A DNA stretch of 64,000 nt from Brevibacillus fluminis (GCF_003710825.1 NZ_RHHQ01000007.1:423903-487902); one strand, 5' to 3'; positions 35,255 to 44,543 are shown, counted from the stretch's first letter. Notes: generated from the sequence alone by a model not told the origin. Program-made: numbers and translations.

Positions 35255-35974
35255 GTGGAATTGATCACGATTTTGATGCGTACCCTTTTCACCTACTTTT
35301 TTTTATTGGTGCTCTTGCGGGTGATGGGCAAGCGAGAATTGGGCAAGCTGTCCGTTTTTGATGTCGTCATTTCCATCATTCTCGCAGAATTAGCTTCGCT
35401 CGGGATTGAAAATGTGGACAAGCCGGCGATGCATTTCTTGCTGCCGATGCTGTTGATCGCGCTGTTGGAAGTGGCTGCCGCTATGATTTCGCTGAAAAGC
35501 AAAAAATTCCGGGATGTTGTCGATGGTTCCGCAGACATGATCATCGAGAACGGTGAAATTCGCGAGGACGCGATGAGGCGCAACCGGATGAATTTGGATG
35601 ACTTGATGGTGCATTTGCGCCAGAAAAATATCAAAAACTTGGCAGATGTCGAGTTCGCCATGCTGGAGCCAACGGGTCAGATGAGCGTTTTTCGAAAGCG
35701 GGACAAGGAAGCGTTGACCAAAGGGGATCTCCATGGACCCGCGAAACAGCCACAATCGACGGGCGTTTCCTTCAGCGGATTGCCAATTCCGTTGGTAATG
35801 GATGGGAAGATCCGACAGGAAGCACTCCGCAAGGTCGGCAAAAATACGTTTTGGCTGAAACAGGAGCTGCGAAAGCACGGGATCAAGGACGTGAAGCAAG
35901 TATCCTTTTGCAGCATCGACAATCGCGGCGTCTTATTCATCGATAAAAAAGATGGCCCCCGTCCAAAAAGTTAG
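35255..35974 (+). CDS. DUF421 (YetF/YrbG-like) membrane protein
   Basis: This 239-aa protein has two or three N-terminal membrane helices (LFTYFFLLVLLRVMGKRELGKLSVFDVV) and a soluble DUF421 domain (RDVVDGSADMIIENGEIREDAMRRNRM, LRQKNIKNLADVEFAMLEPTGQ). Bacillus relatives YrbG and YetF affect spores or membrane state; the function is unclear. GTG start after GAGGGGAGG. Its last four bases overlap the convergent spoVB end, and both stops lie in the loop of the CCCCCGTC/GACGGGGG hairpin (35956-35983). Confidence 0.9.
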   Translation: MELITILMRTLFTYFFLLVLLRVMGKRELGKLSVFDVVISIILAELASLGIENVDKPAMHFLLPMLLIALLEVAAAMISLKSKKFRDVVDGSADMIIENGEIREDAMRRNRMNLDDLMVHLRQKNIKNLADVEFAMLEPTGQMSVFRKRDKEALTKGDLHGPAKQPQSTGVSFSGLPIPLVMDGKIRQEALRKVGKNTFWLKQELRKHGIKDVKQVSFCSIDNRGVLFIDKKDGPRPKS

Positions 35975-37551
35975 CGACGGGGGAAAAAGACGGCCAGCTG
36001 ATCGCCGATCCACGGGATCCGTTTGACATCCTGTTTGCCGAGGATGCGCATGGCTACCAGCAGTCCGACATACAGCGTCGTGCCGCAAACGCTGCTGATC
36101 AACAATGTTTTTGCAAGTGCAAGATGGGGAAGCCAGTGCGTTGCCATATAGGAGCTGGCGTAGCCCATCGCGAGCATCGATGCGCCAATTTTCAGGAATT
36201 CTGTCACTTGGATGGTAAAGCCGATCCCTTTCATCAAGCTGGCGAAATGGAGCATGGTCACGAGCGTAATCGAGAGGTTGAGCGAGATGACCGTTCCGTG
36301 AATGCCAAATGAGGGCTGCATGGTCAGAAGCACCATGGCGGCCGTTTTTACTACCGCCCCGATCAATGTATTGCGGAACACGACATTTGCATGATCGAGT
36401 CCCTGCAGAGCAGAGGCGAGGGGCGCCTGAAAAAACAGGAATACGGAGAACGGAGCCATCTGACGCAACAAGACGCCGACATCCGGATGACCGTACAGAA
36501 GCGTGCAAAGCGGTTCGGCAAATACATACAACAGGACGGTGAACGGCGCTCCGATCACAAGCGAGATGCGCATCGCTTGGTAAATGCGACGATGGACGAG
36601 CTGTGCTTTTTTCTGGTAGGCCGCTTCTGCGACCGCAGGCATGAGTGAAATGGACAGGGAGTAGGTCAAAAACGTCGGGAACAACAGCAAAGGCACCGCC
36701 ATGCCGGCAAATTGCCCATATAACCCAGTCGCTTGTGCCGTCGTCACACCGGAGAAGATCAAGGCGAAAGGGACCAGCATCGGCTCTAGCACATACGCGA
36801 TTGATCCGACCAACCGGCTCATCGTGACGGGCAGCGAAACGTGAAAAAGCTCGTTGAATCGTTCTCTATTTTGTGACAATGAAGCAAAAAGTGGTTTTTT
36901 CAACAGCTTTTCGGTTGTATTGACGGTTGCGCGCTTAGTCTGCCAAAGCATGTAAAGAAGACCGGCACCTTCGCCAAATAAAATCGATAGCACGGCGCCC
37001 GCTGCGGCGTATTCCACGCCTTTTCCAAGGAAAGCGATCGTGATGACACCGACGAAAAGAAGGCGAATGACCTGCTCGACCAGCTGGGAAACGGCTGTCG
37101 GCACCATGTTTTGCTTCCCTTGGAAATAGCCGCGGAGCACGGCGGACACACTGGCGATGGTGACGACCGGGAGTGCCGCAAGCAAGACGAGATAGGCCCG
37201 TTTGTCTGCAAACATGAAACTTGTCACCCAGTTAGCCGTAAAAAATAGGATTAGGGTGATGGCAATGCTAAAGGTGATCGTGGCCGCGAGCGACAGGATC
37301 AAGTACCGGCGTGATTTGTTGGAATCGCCAGCCGCTTCTGATTCGGCCACTTGCTTCGCGATTGCGACTGGCAATCCAAAGGTGGTGAGGGTAATCATAA
37401 AATAGAGAAGCGGCACAACCATCTGATACAATCCCATGCCCTCCGCCCCGATAAGGCGGGAGAGGACGATGCGATTGGCAAAGCCGAGAATTCTGGTAAC
37501 TGCACCTGCGGCGATTAAGATAACCGCGCCATAAAAGAACGATTGTCGCAT
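35971..37551 (-). CDS. spoVB: Stage V sporulation protein B (MurJ-like flippase)
   Basis: The 526-aa MATE/MVF-superfamily protein has about 14 hydrophobic helices (GAVILIAAGAVTRILGFANRIVLSRLIGAEGMGLYQM near the N-terminus). SpoVB is needed for spore cortex synthesis, probably flipping lipid II precursors. In B. subtilis spoVB follows yrbG and precedes comN; here it is inverted. AGAAAGGACC precedes the ATG. Confidence 0.92.
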   Translation of the reverse strand: MRQSFFYGAVILIAAGAVTRILGFANRIVLSRLIGAEGMGLYQMVVPLLYFMITLTTFGLPVAIAKQVAESEAAGDSNKSRRYLILSLAATITFSIAITLILFFTANWVTSFMFADKRAYLVLLAALPVVTIASVSAVLRGYFQGKQNMVPTAVSQLVEQVIRLLFVGVITIAFLGKGVEYAAAGAVLSILFGEGAGLLYMLWQTKRATVNTTEKLLKKPLFASLSQNRERFNELFHVSLPVTMSRLVGSIAYVLEPMLVPFALIFSGVTTAQATGLYGQFAGMAVPLLLFPTFLTYSLSISLMPAVAEAAYQKKAQLVHRRIYQAMRISLVIGAPFTVLLYVFAEPLCTLLYGHPDVGVLLRQMAPFSVFLFFQAPLASALQGLDHANVVFRNTLIGAVVKTAAMVLLTMQPSFGIHGTVISLNLSITLVTMLHFASLMKGIGFTIQVTEFLKIGASMLAMGYASSYMATHWLPHLALAKTLLISSVCGTTLYVGLLVAMRILGKQDVKRIPWIGDQLAVFFPRR

Positions 37552-37658
37552 ACAAAGGTCCTTTCTGTATTGAGTAGTGGCTTCTCCACTTTTTCTTACT
37601 GTAAGGATATGGACGTGCCGGGCTTGGCATGACTAATTTGAGAGGAGAGAGGATAGCG

Positions 37659-37907
37659 ATGGGCATGGAACTTCCGTTTGGTGATCTCTATGAAGATCTG
37701 CGAGACCTGTGTGTGAGCAAAGCAGAGGAATTTTCCTTATTGGGTTATGAAAATATTGGGCCGCGGGATATCTGGAAATGTGTAGCGGGACAATACAAGC
37801 AAATCCCAGCGATGCACCAGTTGGTGAACGATATTCTCTCCTTGAAAATAACCAAATATATGAACTATGTGATGATCGCCATGTACAAAAATCCGGACTC
37901 GATTTGA
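37659..37907 (+). CDS. comN: ComN-like post-transcriptional regulator
   Basis: The 82-aa protein (MGMELPFGDLYEDLRDLCVSK onward) matches the ComN/YrzD family, which in B. subtilis influences comE mRNA and polar localisation. I use ATG 37659 after GGAGAGAGG; the in-frame ATG at 37629 adds ten residues. Position just before secD is the conserved one. Its stop codon lies in the secD promoter -35 region. Confidence 0.85.
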   Translation: MGMELPFGDLYEDLRDLCVSKAEEFSLLGYENIGPRDIWKCVAGQYKQIPAMHQLVNDILSLKITKYMNYVMIAMYKNPDSI

Positions 37908-37933
37908 CACCGATTTTTCTGCTTGGCTATAAT
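37904..37933 (+). promoter_or_regulatory. SigA promoter for secD-secF
   Basis: TTGACA (37904-37909) and TATAAT (37928-37933), spacing 18 bp; the -35 overlaps the comN stop. Confidence 0.85.
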
Positions 37934-38006
37934 GGGCATGTTGGTTACGGAATTATCGGGATTGTGAACCAGCGAGAGCTGTGAGGGAAAGGGGCATATT
38001 AGAGAG

Positions 38007-39242
38007 ATGATTAAATGGAGCAGATTTCTGCTCTTCCTCGTCGTGGTCGGATTATTGGCTACCTTGGTCGGAACGACGACGGGGAATGTGGCAAGCAATA
38101 TCAAATTGGGCTTGGACTTGCAGGGCGGATTTGAGATCCTGTACCAAGTGCAGCCGCTAGAAGGCAAACAGGTAAATACCGATTTGCTGAAGGCAACCGC
38201 AAAAATGGTAGAAAAGCGTGTAAACATCGGGGGCGTCGCCGAACCTGAGGTTACAATCGAGTTGCCGGACCGGATTCGCGTGAAAATTGCTTCAGCAAAA
38301 GCGAGCCAGGAAGAATTGCGCAGCATTATCGGGAAACCGGCTGTATTGACATTCCGCGATGAATCGGGCAAAACCGTGCTGAACGGAAGCGATTTGGCCG
38401 CCAATGGCGCAGGAGTCGGGTTTGACGATCTGAAACGCCCACTGGTTACGTTGAAATTTGCGAATCCAGAAAAATTTGCAGAAGTGACAAGAGTCAACCT
38501 GAAAAAGAAAGTTGCCATCTATCTGGATGAAAATATGCTGACTGACCCAACCATTCAATCGGTGATTACTGGCGGTAGCGCACAGATTACCGGGAATTAC
38601 ACTGTTGAATCGGCGCAGCAGCTGGCTGATATTTTGAACTCCGGTGCCCTTCCTGCCAAACTGACGGAAATGCAGGTAACGTCTGTAGGAGCAAGCCTTG
38701 GTGCGATGGCGCTGCAAAAAACGATTTATGCTGGTTACATCGGTGCGGCGCTGATCATTGTGTTTATGCTCGTCGTGTACCGCATGCCTGGCATGATCGC
38801 GAACATTGCGCTCGCCGGCTTCACGTATTTTTGTATGCTGGTCCTCGACTGGATGAATGCGACGCTGACCCTTCCGGGGATCGCGGGCTTTATTTTGTCG
38901 GTCGGGATGGCGGTAGACGCGAATATCATCACCTTTGAGCGGATTCAGGAAGAGATTCGGTCGGGGAAAACCATCCTTTCGGCTTTCCGTGCTGGACAAC
39001 GCCGTTCGTTCATCACGATTATCGACGGACACGTGACAACCATGATCGCGGCTGCTGTGCTGATGTATTTCGGGACAAGCTCCATTCAAGGCTTCGCGAT
39101 CATCTTGATTATGACGATCATCGTCAGCATCATCACCAATGTGTTCTTCTCCCGTCTTTTGCTCTGGATGGTTATTCGCGCCAACATGTTTAAGAAACCG
39201 TTCTGGTACGGAGTAAAGGAGAGTGACATCGGTGAGCTCTAA
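38007..39242 (+). CDS. secD: Protein translocase subunit SecD
   Basis: The 411-aa protein has a first membrane helix, the D1 motif LGLDLQGGFEILYQV, a periplasmic-type domain and five C-terminal helices with AGFILSVGMAVDANIITFERIQEE. It uses the proton gradient to help export through SecYEG. SecD and SecF are separate genes here, whereas B. subtilis has a single fused SecDF. Overlaps secF by 11 bases. Confidence 0.97.
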   Translation: MIKWSRFLLFLVVVGLLATLVGTTTGNVASNIKLGLDLQGGFEILYQVQPLEGKQVNTDLLKATAKMVEKRVNIGGVAEPEVTIELPDRIRVKIASAKASQEELRSIIGKPAVLTFRDESGKTVLNGSDLAANGAGVGFDDLKRPLVTLKFANPEKFAEVTRVNLKKKVAIYLDENMLTDPTIQSVITGGSAQITGNYTVESAQQLADILNSGALPAKLTEMQVTSVGASLGAMALQKTIYAGYIGAALIIVFMLVVYRMPGMIANIALAGFTYFCMLVLDWMNATLTLPGIAGFILSVGMAVDANIITFERIQEEIRSGKTILSAFRAGQRRSFITIIDGHVTTMIAAAVLMYFGTSSIQGFAIILIMTIIVSIITNVFFSRLLLWMVIRANMFKKPFWYGVKESDIGEL

Positions 39243-40176
39243 GAAGCTGGATCATGAAGATGTCATCAAGTTTGACATTGTTAAAAATAGACGCAAATTT
39301 TACGCCTTGTCCGGGGTGATCCTGGTCGTAGGGCTTATCATTATGATGGTGTTCGGCCTCAATTTGGGGGTAGACTTCAAAGCGGGGACACGACTCGATC
39401 TGTATATCGGCAAAGACTTCAACACAGAGGATGTTCATAAGATCATTGAGGAAAAAGCGCCGGGTTTCCACGCATCCCTCGTGACCAAGTTCGGTGACAA
39501 GGATCTGTCGGCAACGACCCGTTTTGACCAAAAAGTGCCGTCCAAGCAGTTGGAGGACATCGAAGCGGCGATGAAAGCAAAATACGGCAACCAAGTTACA
39601 AAACAAGAGTCGTCCGTAGACCCGTCCATCGCCAAAGAGCTGGCTTGGAAAGCAGGGGTGGCACTCGCGATCGCGTCCATCGGGATCGTGATCTACATTG
39701 CGTTCCGCTTCCAGTTCCTTTTCGGGATCGCCTGCATCATCTCGCTTTTGCACGATGCGTTCATTCCAATCGCGTTGTTCTCCGTTTTCCGTCTGGAAGT
39801 GGATCTGACGTTCATCGCGGCGATTTTGACAATTGTCGGTTACTCGATCAACGATACCATCGTTATCTTTGACCGGATCCGTGAAAACTTGCGCACGATG
39901 AAAGCAAAAACGCCGGAAGACCTCGAGCATCTTGTCAACGTGAGCCTCTGGCAAACAATGCGCCGCTCGGTCTTTACCGTTGCGACTGTATTCTTTACAG
40001 CGCTGGCGATTGCGCTTTTGGGTGGCGAAGGAATCCGCAATTTCTCACTTGCCCTTATTTTCGGTCTGGTGAGCGGTACCTATTCTTCTATCTTTATTGC
40101 TGCACAAGTGTGGGTTACACTGAAAAAACGCGAAATGGCACGCAAAAAATTTGCTCCGACCCCGAACGAAGGGTAA
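39232..40176 (+). CDS. secF: Protein translocase subunit SecF
   Basis: The 314-aa partner of SecD has the GLNLGVDFKAGTRLDL motif, a short extracytoplasmic domain and five helices with ILTIVGYSINDTIVIFDRIREN. I start it at GTG 39232, ten bases after AAAGGAG; a GTG at 39223 is too close to that site. Followed by a strong terminator. Confidence 0.96.
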   Translation: MSSKKLDHEDVIKFDIVKNRRKFYALSGVILVVGLIIMMVFGLNLGVDFKAGTRLDLYIGKDFNTEDVHKIIEEKAPGFHASLVTKFGDKDLSATTRFDQKVPSKQLEDIEAAMKAKYGNQVTKQESSVDPSIAKELAWKAGVALAIASIGIVIYIAFRFQFLFGIACIISLLHDAFIPIALFSVFRLEVDLTFIAAILTIVGYSINDTIVIFDRIRENLRTMKAKTPEDLEHLVNVSLWQTMRRSVFTVATVFFTALAIALLGGEGIRNFSLALIFGLVSGTYSSIFIAAQVWVTLKKREMARKKFAPTPNEG

Positions 40177-40184
40177 GACATTCT

Positions 40185-40221
40185 CCCGCAGGTGGACATC
40201 ACCTGCGGGTTTTCTTTTTTT
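40185..40221 (+). terminator. Terminator after secF
   Basis: CCCGCAGGTG pairs with CACCTGCGGG, followed by TTTTCTTTTTTT. Repeat copy 3 starts at the end of this T-tract. Confidence 0.93.
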
Positions 40222-40307
40222 GTACAGATAAGAATTTATAAAATTCTTATCCAGTATAAGTGCAACCGCGGCTCCGCCAAAAGCTTGGCGTAGCCAGGTT
40301 TTCTAAT
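40222..40307 (+). repeat. Dispersed structured repeat, copy 3 (full)
   Basis: Runs from GTACAGATAAGAATTTATAA to GCCAGGTTTTCTAAT on the plus strand, with AT hairpin, spacer AGTATAAGTGCAACCGC and GC hairpin GGCTCCGCCAA/TTGGCGTAGCC. Nearly identical to copy 1. Confidence 0.92.
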
Positions 40308-40313
40308 CGTGTA

Positions 40314-40371
40314 AGAATTTATAAGTGCATGCGCTTATAAATTCTGGAGCGGAAGAAAAACTTCCGCTTTT
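40314..40371 (+). repeat. Two further hairpins after repeat copy 3
   Basis: AGAATTTATAAG (40314-40325) pairs with CTTATAAATTCT (40334-40345); then AGCGGAAG (40348-40355) pairs with CTTCCGCT (40361-40368), followed by TTTT. The first shares the AGAATTTATAA core with the dispersed repeat. The rest of the secF to cation transporter gap (to 40512) shows nothing else I can identify. Confidence 0.75.
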
Positions 40372-40512
40372 AAATAGAATCGGCTTCTTCGAAAGGACTT
40401 CTGTAAAGAAGTTTTTCTTATTGACGCTTGTGGCTACAAGAAGATTTTTGCAAACGAGGAAAGGAAATCGCTCCAAAGTGATACACTATCTGGGAGAAAG
40501 GGGAGTACATTC

Positions 40513-41430
40513 ATGGACGATCGTTTGGCAAAAGCCCAGTTTGGCGCCTGGGTGGGAATTATCGGCAACATTTTGTTGACCGCCATCAAGTGGGTGATCG
40601 GCTACGCGGCCAATTCGCGTGCGTTGATCGCCGACGCTGCCCATTCCGCCTCGGATGTCGTCGGGTCTGTGGCTGTACTTATCGGGCTCCGTGCCGCCGA
40701 ACGACCGCCTGACAAGGACCACCCTTACGGACATGGGAAGGCGGAATCTGTCGCTTCTATCATCGTCTCCGTCCTGCTGATGCTGGTCGGCTTCGAAATC
40801 GGGTACGGCTCGATCGAATCGTTGTTCAAACCGTTGCAGGCGCCCGACATGCTGGCGGTATGGGCTGCAATCGGCTCGATGATTGTCAAGGAAGCCATGT
40901 TCCGCTACAAATACAATCTGGGCAAAAAATTAAACAGCCAGTCGCTCATCGCAAACGCTTGGGAGCACCGCTCGGACGTCTATTCTTCATTCGCCGCGCT
41001 GATTGGCATCGGCGGCGCCATATTCGGCGCGAAATGGCATGTGGGCTGGATGCTGTATCTCGACCCGGTGGCGGGCATATTCGTGTCCTTGCTCGTGTTG
41101 AAGATGGCGTACGATATTTTGATGGAGTCGATCCACAGCACGCTCGACCATGTCTTGCATGAGGAACAGACGACTCCGCTGCGCGACTCGATCCGATCGG
41201 TAGAAGGTGTGCTCCGCGTCGATGAGCTGCGTGCACGGGAGCATGGCCATTATCAGATCGTCGATGTGAAAATCAGCGTGAATCCGCATATCACCGTGGA
41301 GGAAGGGCACCGGATCGGCAAGCAGGTGAAGCATGATTTGCTCACCCAGTTCAAAGAAGTGCGCGATGTGTTCGTCCACATCAATCCATTTGATCCGACT
41401 GAAAAAGGGCACGCGCAGAAGTCAGAATAA
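40513..41430 (+). CDS. Cation diffusion facilitator transporter
   Basis: This 305-aa protein has six membrane helices with the CDF metal sites ALIADAAHSASDVVGSVAV (HxxxD type) and AWEHRSDVYSSFAALIG, a DHPYGHGKAESVASI loop and a C-terminal cytoplasmic domain with HGHYQIVDVKISVNP. It probably exports Zn, Mn or Fe; the metal cannot be told. Start ATG 40513 after GGGAGAAAGGGGAG. Confidence 0.93.
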   Translation: MDDRLAKAQFGAWVGIIGNILLTAIKWVIGYAANSRALIADAAHSASDVVGSVAVLIGLRAAERPPDKDHPYGHGKAESVASIIVSVLLMLVGFEIGYGSIESLFKPLQAPDMLAVWAAIGSMIVKEAMFRYKYNLGKKLNSQSLIANAWEHRSDVYSSFAALIGIGGAIFGAKWHVGWMLYLDPVAGIFVSLLVLKMAYDILMESIHSTLDHVLHEEQTTPLRDSIRSVEGVLRVDELRAREHGHYQIVDVKISVNPHITVEEGHRIGKQVKHDLLTQFKEVRDVFVHINPFDPTEKGHAQKSE

Positions 41431-41480
41431 CGTACATACGATTCCGTTTTGCGAGCGTACAGTCGATCGCTGGCAAAGGC

Positions 41481-41509
41481 TTGGCTCCCGCCCCATTTTC
41501 GCATATAAT
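41481..41509 (+). promoter_or_regulatory. SigA-type promoter before recJ
   Basis: TTGGCT (41481-41486) and TATAAT (41504-41509), spacing 17 bp, 24 bp before the recJ start. Confidence 0.75.
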
Positions 41510-41533
41510 TAACTGGGATTGGAGGGGGGGCCT

Positions 41534-43903
41534 ATGCTAAAAGCGAGGACGCGCTGGCAAGTGGCCAGCTATGATGAAGCGATCACGAGTGAGCTTGCGC
41601 AAGCCTGTGGAATTTCTCCGCTGCTGGCGAGATTGCTGGCGATTCGCGGACTCGATACGCCGGAGCGGGCAAAAGCCTTTTTGCATGTAAGCGAAGAACA
41701 ATTTCATTCCCCATATTTGCTCGATGGCATGGAGCAAGCCGTGCTCCGCATTCGGCAAGCAATTGAAACAGGGGAAGCCATCTGCATTTATGGTGACTAT
41801 GATGCCGACGGGGTGAGTTCTACCAGCTTGATGGTGCATCTCATGCGCGAGCTGGGGGCGAACTTTGATTACTATATACCGAATCGCTTTAAAGAAGGCT
41901 ACGGCCTAAACAAAGAAGCGCTGACCCATTTGGCGCAGTCCGGTGTGAAGCTCGTCATCACTGTCGATACGGGCATAAGCGCTGTGGAACAGGTAGAGCA
42001 CGGACAGCAGCTTGGTATGGACATTATTGTAACGGACCACCATGAGCCGCCTGCTGTCATTCCCGATGCATATGCCGTAATCAATCCCAAAAAGCTGGGC
42101 TGCACCTATCCGTTCGATATGCTCGCAGGAGTGGGCGTCGCGTTTAAGCTGGCGCATGCTTTGCTGGAAAAACCGCCGATGCATCTCATTGATCTGGCGG
42201 CCATTGGCACGATTGCCGACTTGGTCCCACTGGTGGATGAGAACCGGATTTTTGCCGCATTGGGCCTGCGCCGTTTAAATGCGACGCGCAACATCGGGCT
42301 GAAGTCGCTGATTCGTGTGTGCGGCTTGGAGGAAACGGAGCTGTCGGCAGGTCAAGTCGGCTTTGCGATCGGGCCTCGGATTAACGCTTCCGGACGTTTG
42401 GAAACCGCAGAGGCAGCTGTGAAGCTGTTGACGGCTACCGATACGGTTGAAGCCGACCGGTACGCAATTGAGCTCGACCAACTGAACCAGGAGCGTCAGG
42501 AACTGGTCGCTCAAATGGCGGAAGAAGCGATCGCAATGGTGGAGCGCGAGTTTCCGATCGAGACCAGTCCGGTGCTCGTCGTGGCTCAAGAAGGCTGGAA
42601 TGTAGGTGTGGTGGGCATCGTTGCCTCGAGATTGGTGGAAACGTTCTATCGGCCGACCATCGTACTCGGCATCGACCTCGAAAAAGGCATTGCCAAAGGC
42701 TCGGCCCGCAGTATCGCCGGTTTTGATATGTATGAAGCGCTGACGGCGTGCAAAGATTTGCTGCCGCATTACGGCGGCCATGTCATGGCGGCGGGGATGA
42801 CCCTACCGATCGAAAACGTCGATTTGCTGCGCGAACGTCTCAAAGAGGTAGCTAACGAGTGCTTGACGCCCGAGGATTACGTGCCGATCACCAAAGTCGA
42901 TTTGGCGACGACCATCGACGAGATCGGACTGGATTTGGCAGAGCAATTGGAGGCGCTTGCACCGTTTGGCATGGGCAACACGACACCGATTTTGCTCATC
43001 GATGAGGTAGCTGCGGCAGACATCCGCAAAATCGGACGCGATGAAAACCATTTGAAGTGCACCTTGGCGAATGGGACCAAGAACCTGGACGCGATCGGCT
43101 TCAAGCTGGCGCATTTGGGCGACCAGTTTACGCCGAAGGCAAAGCTTGCCGTGGTCGGCGAGCTATCAGTGAACGAGTGGAACGGCAAGCGTAAGCCACA
43201 AGTCATCATCCGAGACGCGTCGATTCCGCATCTGCAAGTGTTTGACTGGCGCGGTAGTAGGGAAAAACGGGCGAAATGGCGCCAGCTAGCTCGCGAGAAG
43301 CATGCGTTGACCGTTGTTTTTCATGAAGAAAGCATCCCGGGCCTTGATGAACTGATGCGCAAGGAGCCGGAAGGGGTAGCGGCGCCGGCGAGCTATCTAC
43401 ATTGGAGCAGCGATGTGCAAGAGACTGTGCCCAAGGAGTGCCGTTGGCTTATCCTCTACGACATGCCGACTAGACGCGCAGCGCTGTCCAGCCTGCTCGC
43501 TGCTAGCCCGCAGCTCGAACGGATCTACTGCATTTTTGGTGACCCGGAGCACGGTCTCGATCAAATCCAGTTTCCGCGACAAGAGCAATTCAAACAACTG
43601 TACCAATTCATGAGACAGTATCCAGCGATCAAAAAGATCCATCTCGATGCTTTGGCGAAACGGCAACAGCTCAAGCCTGACATCCTGAAGCGAATGCTGG
43701 CTGTGTTTTTAGAGCTGTCCTTCATCACCGAGACCGAGGCGGAATACGTGCTGAACCCGCAGCCGGCAAAGTCAGCGTTGGATCGCTCCGCCTATTTTCA
43801 ATCATGGCAAGAGGAAGCCGAAATGGCGACAGAATTGTTGCTTTCCTCGCACGAATCTCTTATTCACTATCTTACGACATGGATGGCGACGACGCCGTCT
43901 TAG
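41534..43903 (+). CDS. recJ: Single-strand DNA exonuclease RecJ
   Basis: The 789-aa protein has the DHH phosphoesterase motifs CIYGDYDADGVSSTSLM, ITVDTGISAVEQ and VTDHHEPP, the DHHA1 region HYGGHVMAAGMTL, an OB-fold part and a long C-terminal domain as in Bacillus RecJ. It degrades ssDNA 5' to 3' in repair and recombination. I start it at ATG 41534 after GGAGGGGGG; the TTG at 41519 overlaps that site. apt follows closely, as in B. subtilis. Confidence 0.96.
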   Translation: MLKARTRWQVASYDEAITSELAQACGISPLLARLLAIRGLDTPERAKAFLHVSEEQFHSPYLLDGMEQAVLRIRQAIETGEAICIYGDYDADGVSSTSLMVHLMRELGANFDYYIPNRFKEGYGLNKEALTHLAQSGVKLVITVDTGISAVEQVEHGQQLGMDIIVTDHHEPPAVIPDAYAVINPKKLGCTYPFDMLAGVGVAFKLAHALLEKPPMHLIDLAAIGTIADLVPLVDENRIFAALGLRRLNATRNIGLKSLIRVCGLEETELSAGQVGFAIGPRINASGRLETAEAAVKLLTATDTVEADRYAIELDQLNQERQELVAQMAEEAIAMVEREFPIETSPVLVVAQEGWNVGVVGIVASRLVETFYRPTIVLGIDLEKGIAKGSARSIAGFDMYEALTACKDLLPHYGGHVMAAGMTLPIENVDLLRERLKEVANECLTPEDYVPITKVDLATTIDEIGLDLAEQLEALAPFGMGNTTPILLIDEVAAADIRKIGRDENHLKCTLANGTKNLDAIGFKLAHLGDQFTPKAKLAVVGELSVNEWNGKRKPQVIIRDASIPHLQVFDWRGSREKRAKWRQLAREKHALTVVFHEESIPGLDELMRKEPEGVAAPASYLHWSSDVQETVPKECRWLILYDMPTRRAALSSLLAASPQLERIYCIFGDPEHGLDQIQFPRQEQFKQLYQFMRQYPAIKKIHLDALAKRQQLKPDILKRMLAVFLELSFITETEAEYVLNPQPAKSALDRSAYFQSWQEEAEMATELLLSSHESLIHYLTTWMATTPS

Positions 43904-43918
43904 GAGGACATGAAATCC

Positions 43919-44431
43919 ATGAATTTTAAAGATTATATTCGCGTTATTCCCGATTTTCCGCAACCAGGCATCCGTTTCAAAGACATCACTACTTTGCTGA
44001 AAGATGGTCCTGCCTACAAAGCGGCGATTATGGAGCTCAAAAGCTTTGCAGACACGGTGAACGCTGATGTCATCGCTGGACCGGAAGCGCGCGGCTTCGT
44101 TGTAGGCGCTCCGCTCGCGGTGGAAATGGGAATCGGCTTTGTGCCGGTGCGTAAATCGGGCAAGCTGCCGTTCGAGTCTATCAAGGCTGACTACAGCCTC
44201 GAATACGGCAAAGACGCGTTGGCGATGCACGTAGACGCGATCACACCAGGCACGCGCGTGCTGATCGCAGATGACTTGCTCGCGACAGGCGGAACCATCG
44301 CGACGACGATCAAGCTGATTGAGCAGTTGGGCGGCATCGTGGTCGGCGCCACATTCTTGATTGAACTGTCCTACCTGGATGGACGTAATCACCTGGGCGA
44401 CATTCCAGTAAAATCCTTGGTGCAATATTAA
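43919..44431 (+). CDS. apt: Adenine phosphoribosyltransferase
   Basis: The 170-aa enzyme turns adenine and PRPP into AMP. Motifs: GIRFKDITTLL, GPEARGFVVGAPLA, VRKSGKLPFE and the PRPP loop VLIADDLLATGGTIATTIKL. ATG 43919 gives exactly the B. subtilis length; ATG 43910 lies only two bases from AGGAGG and is less likely. Located between recJ and relA, as in Bacillus. Confidence 0.96.
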   Translation: MNFKDYIRVIPDFPQPGIRFKDITTLLKDGPAYKAAIMELKSFADTVNADVIAGPEARGFVVGAPLAVEMGIGFVPVRKSGKLPFESIKADYSLEYGKDALAMHVDAITPGTRVLIADDLLATGGTIATTIKLIEQLGGIVVGATFLIELSYLDGRNHLGDIPVKSLVQY

Positions 44432-44439
44432 TCTTTCAC

Positions 44440-44543
44440 TTAGAAAACCTGGCTCCGCCAAGCTTTTGGCTTAAGCCGCGGTTGCACTTATACTGGATAA
44501 GACTTCCATGCCTCGAACAGCGGCATGGAAGTCTTATCTGTAT
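44440..44543 (-). repeat. Dispersed structured repeat, copy 4 (variant hairpin)
   Basis: In plus-strand reading: TTAGAAAACCTGGCTCCGCC, a GC hairpin, CCGCGGTTGCACTTATACTG and then a 17-bp perfect inverted repeat GATAAGACTTCCATGCC (44496-44512) / GGCATGGAAGTCTTATC (44522-44538), ending CTGTAT. The ends of the hairpin (GATAAG/CTTATC) match the other copies but the inner part differs on both arms. Confidence 0.9.
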
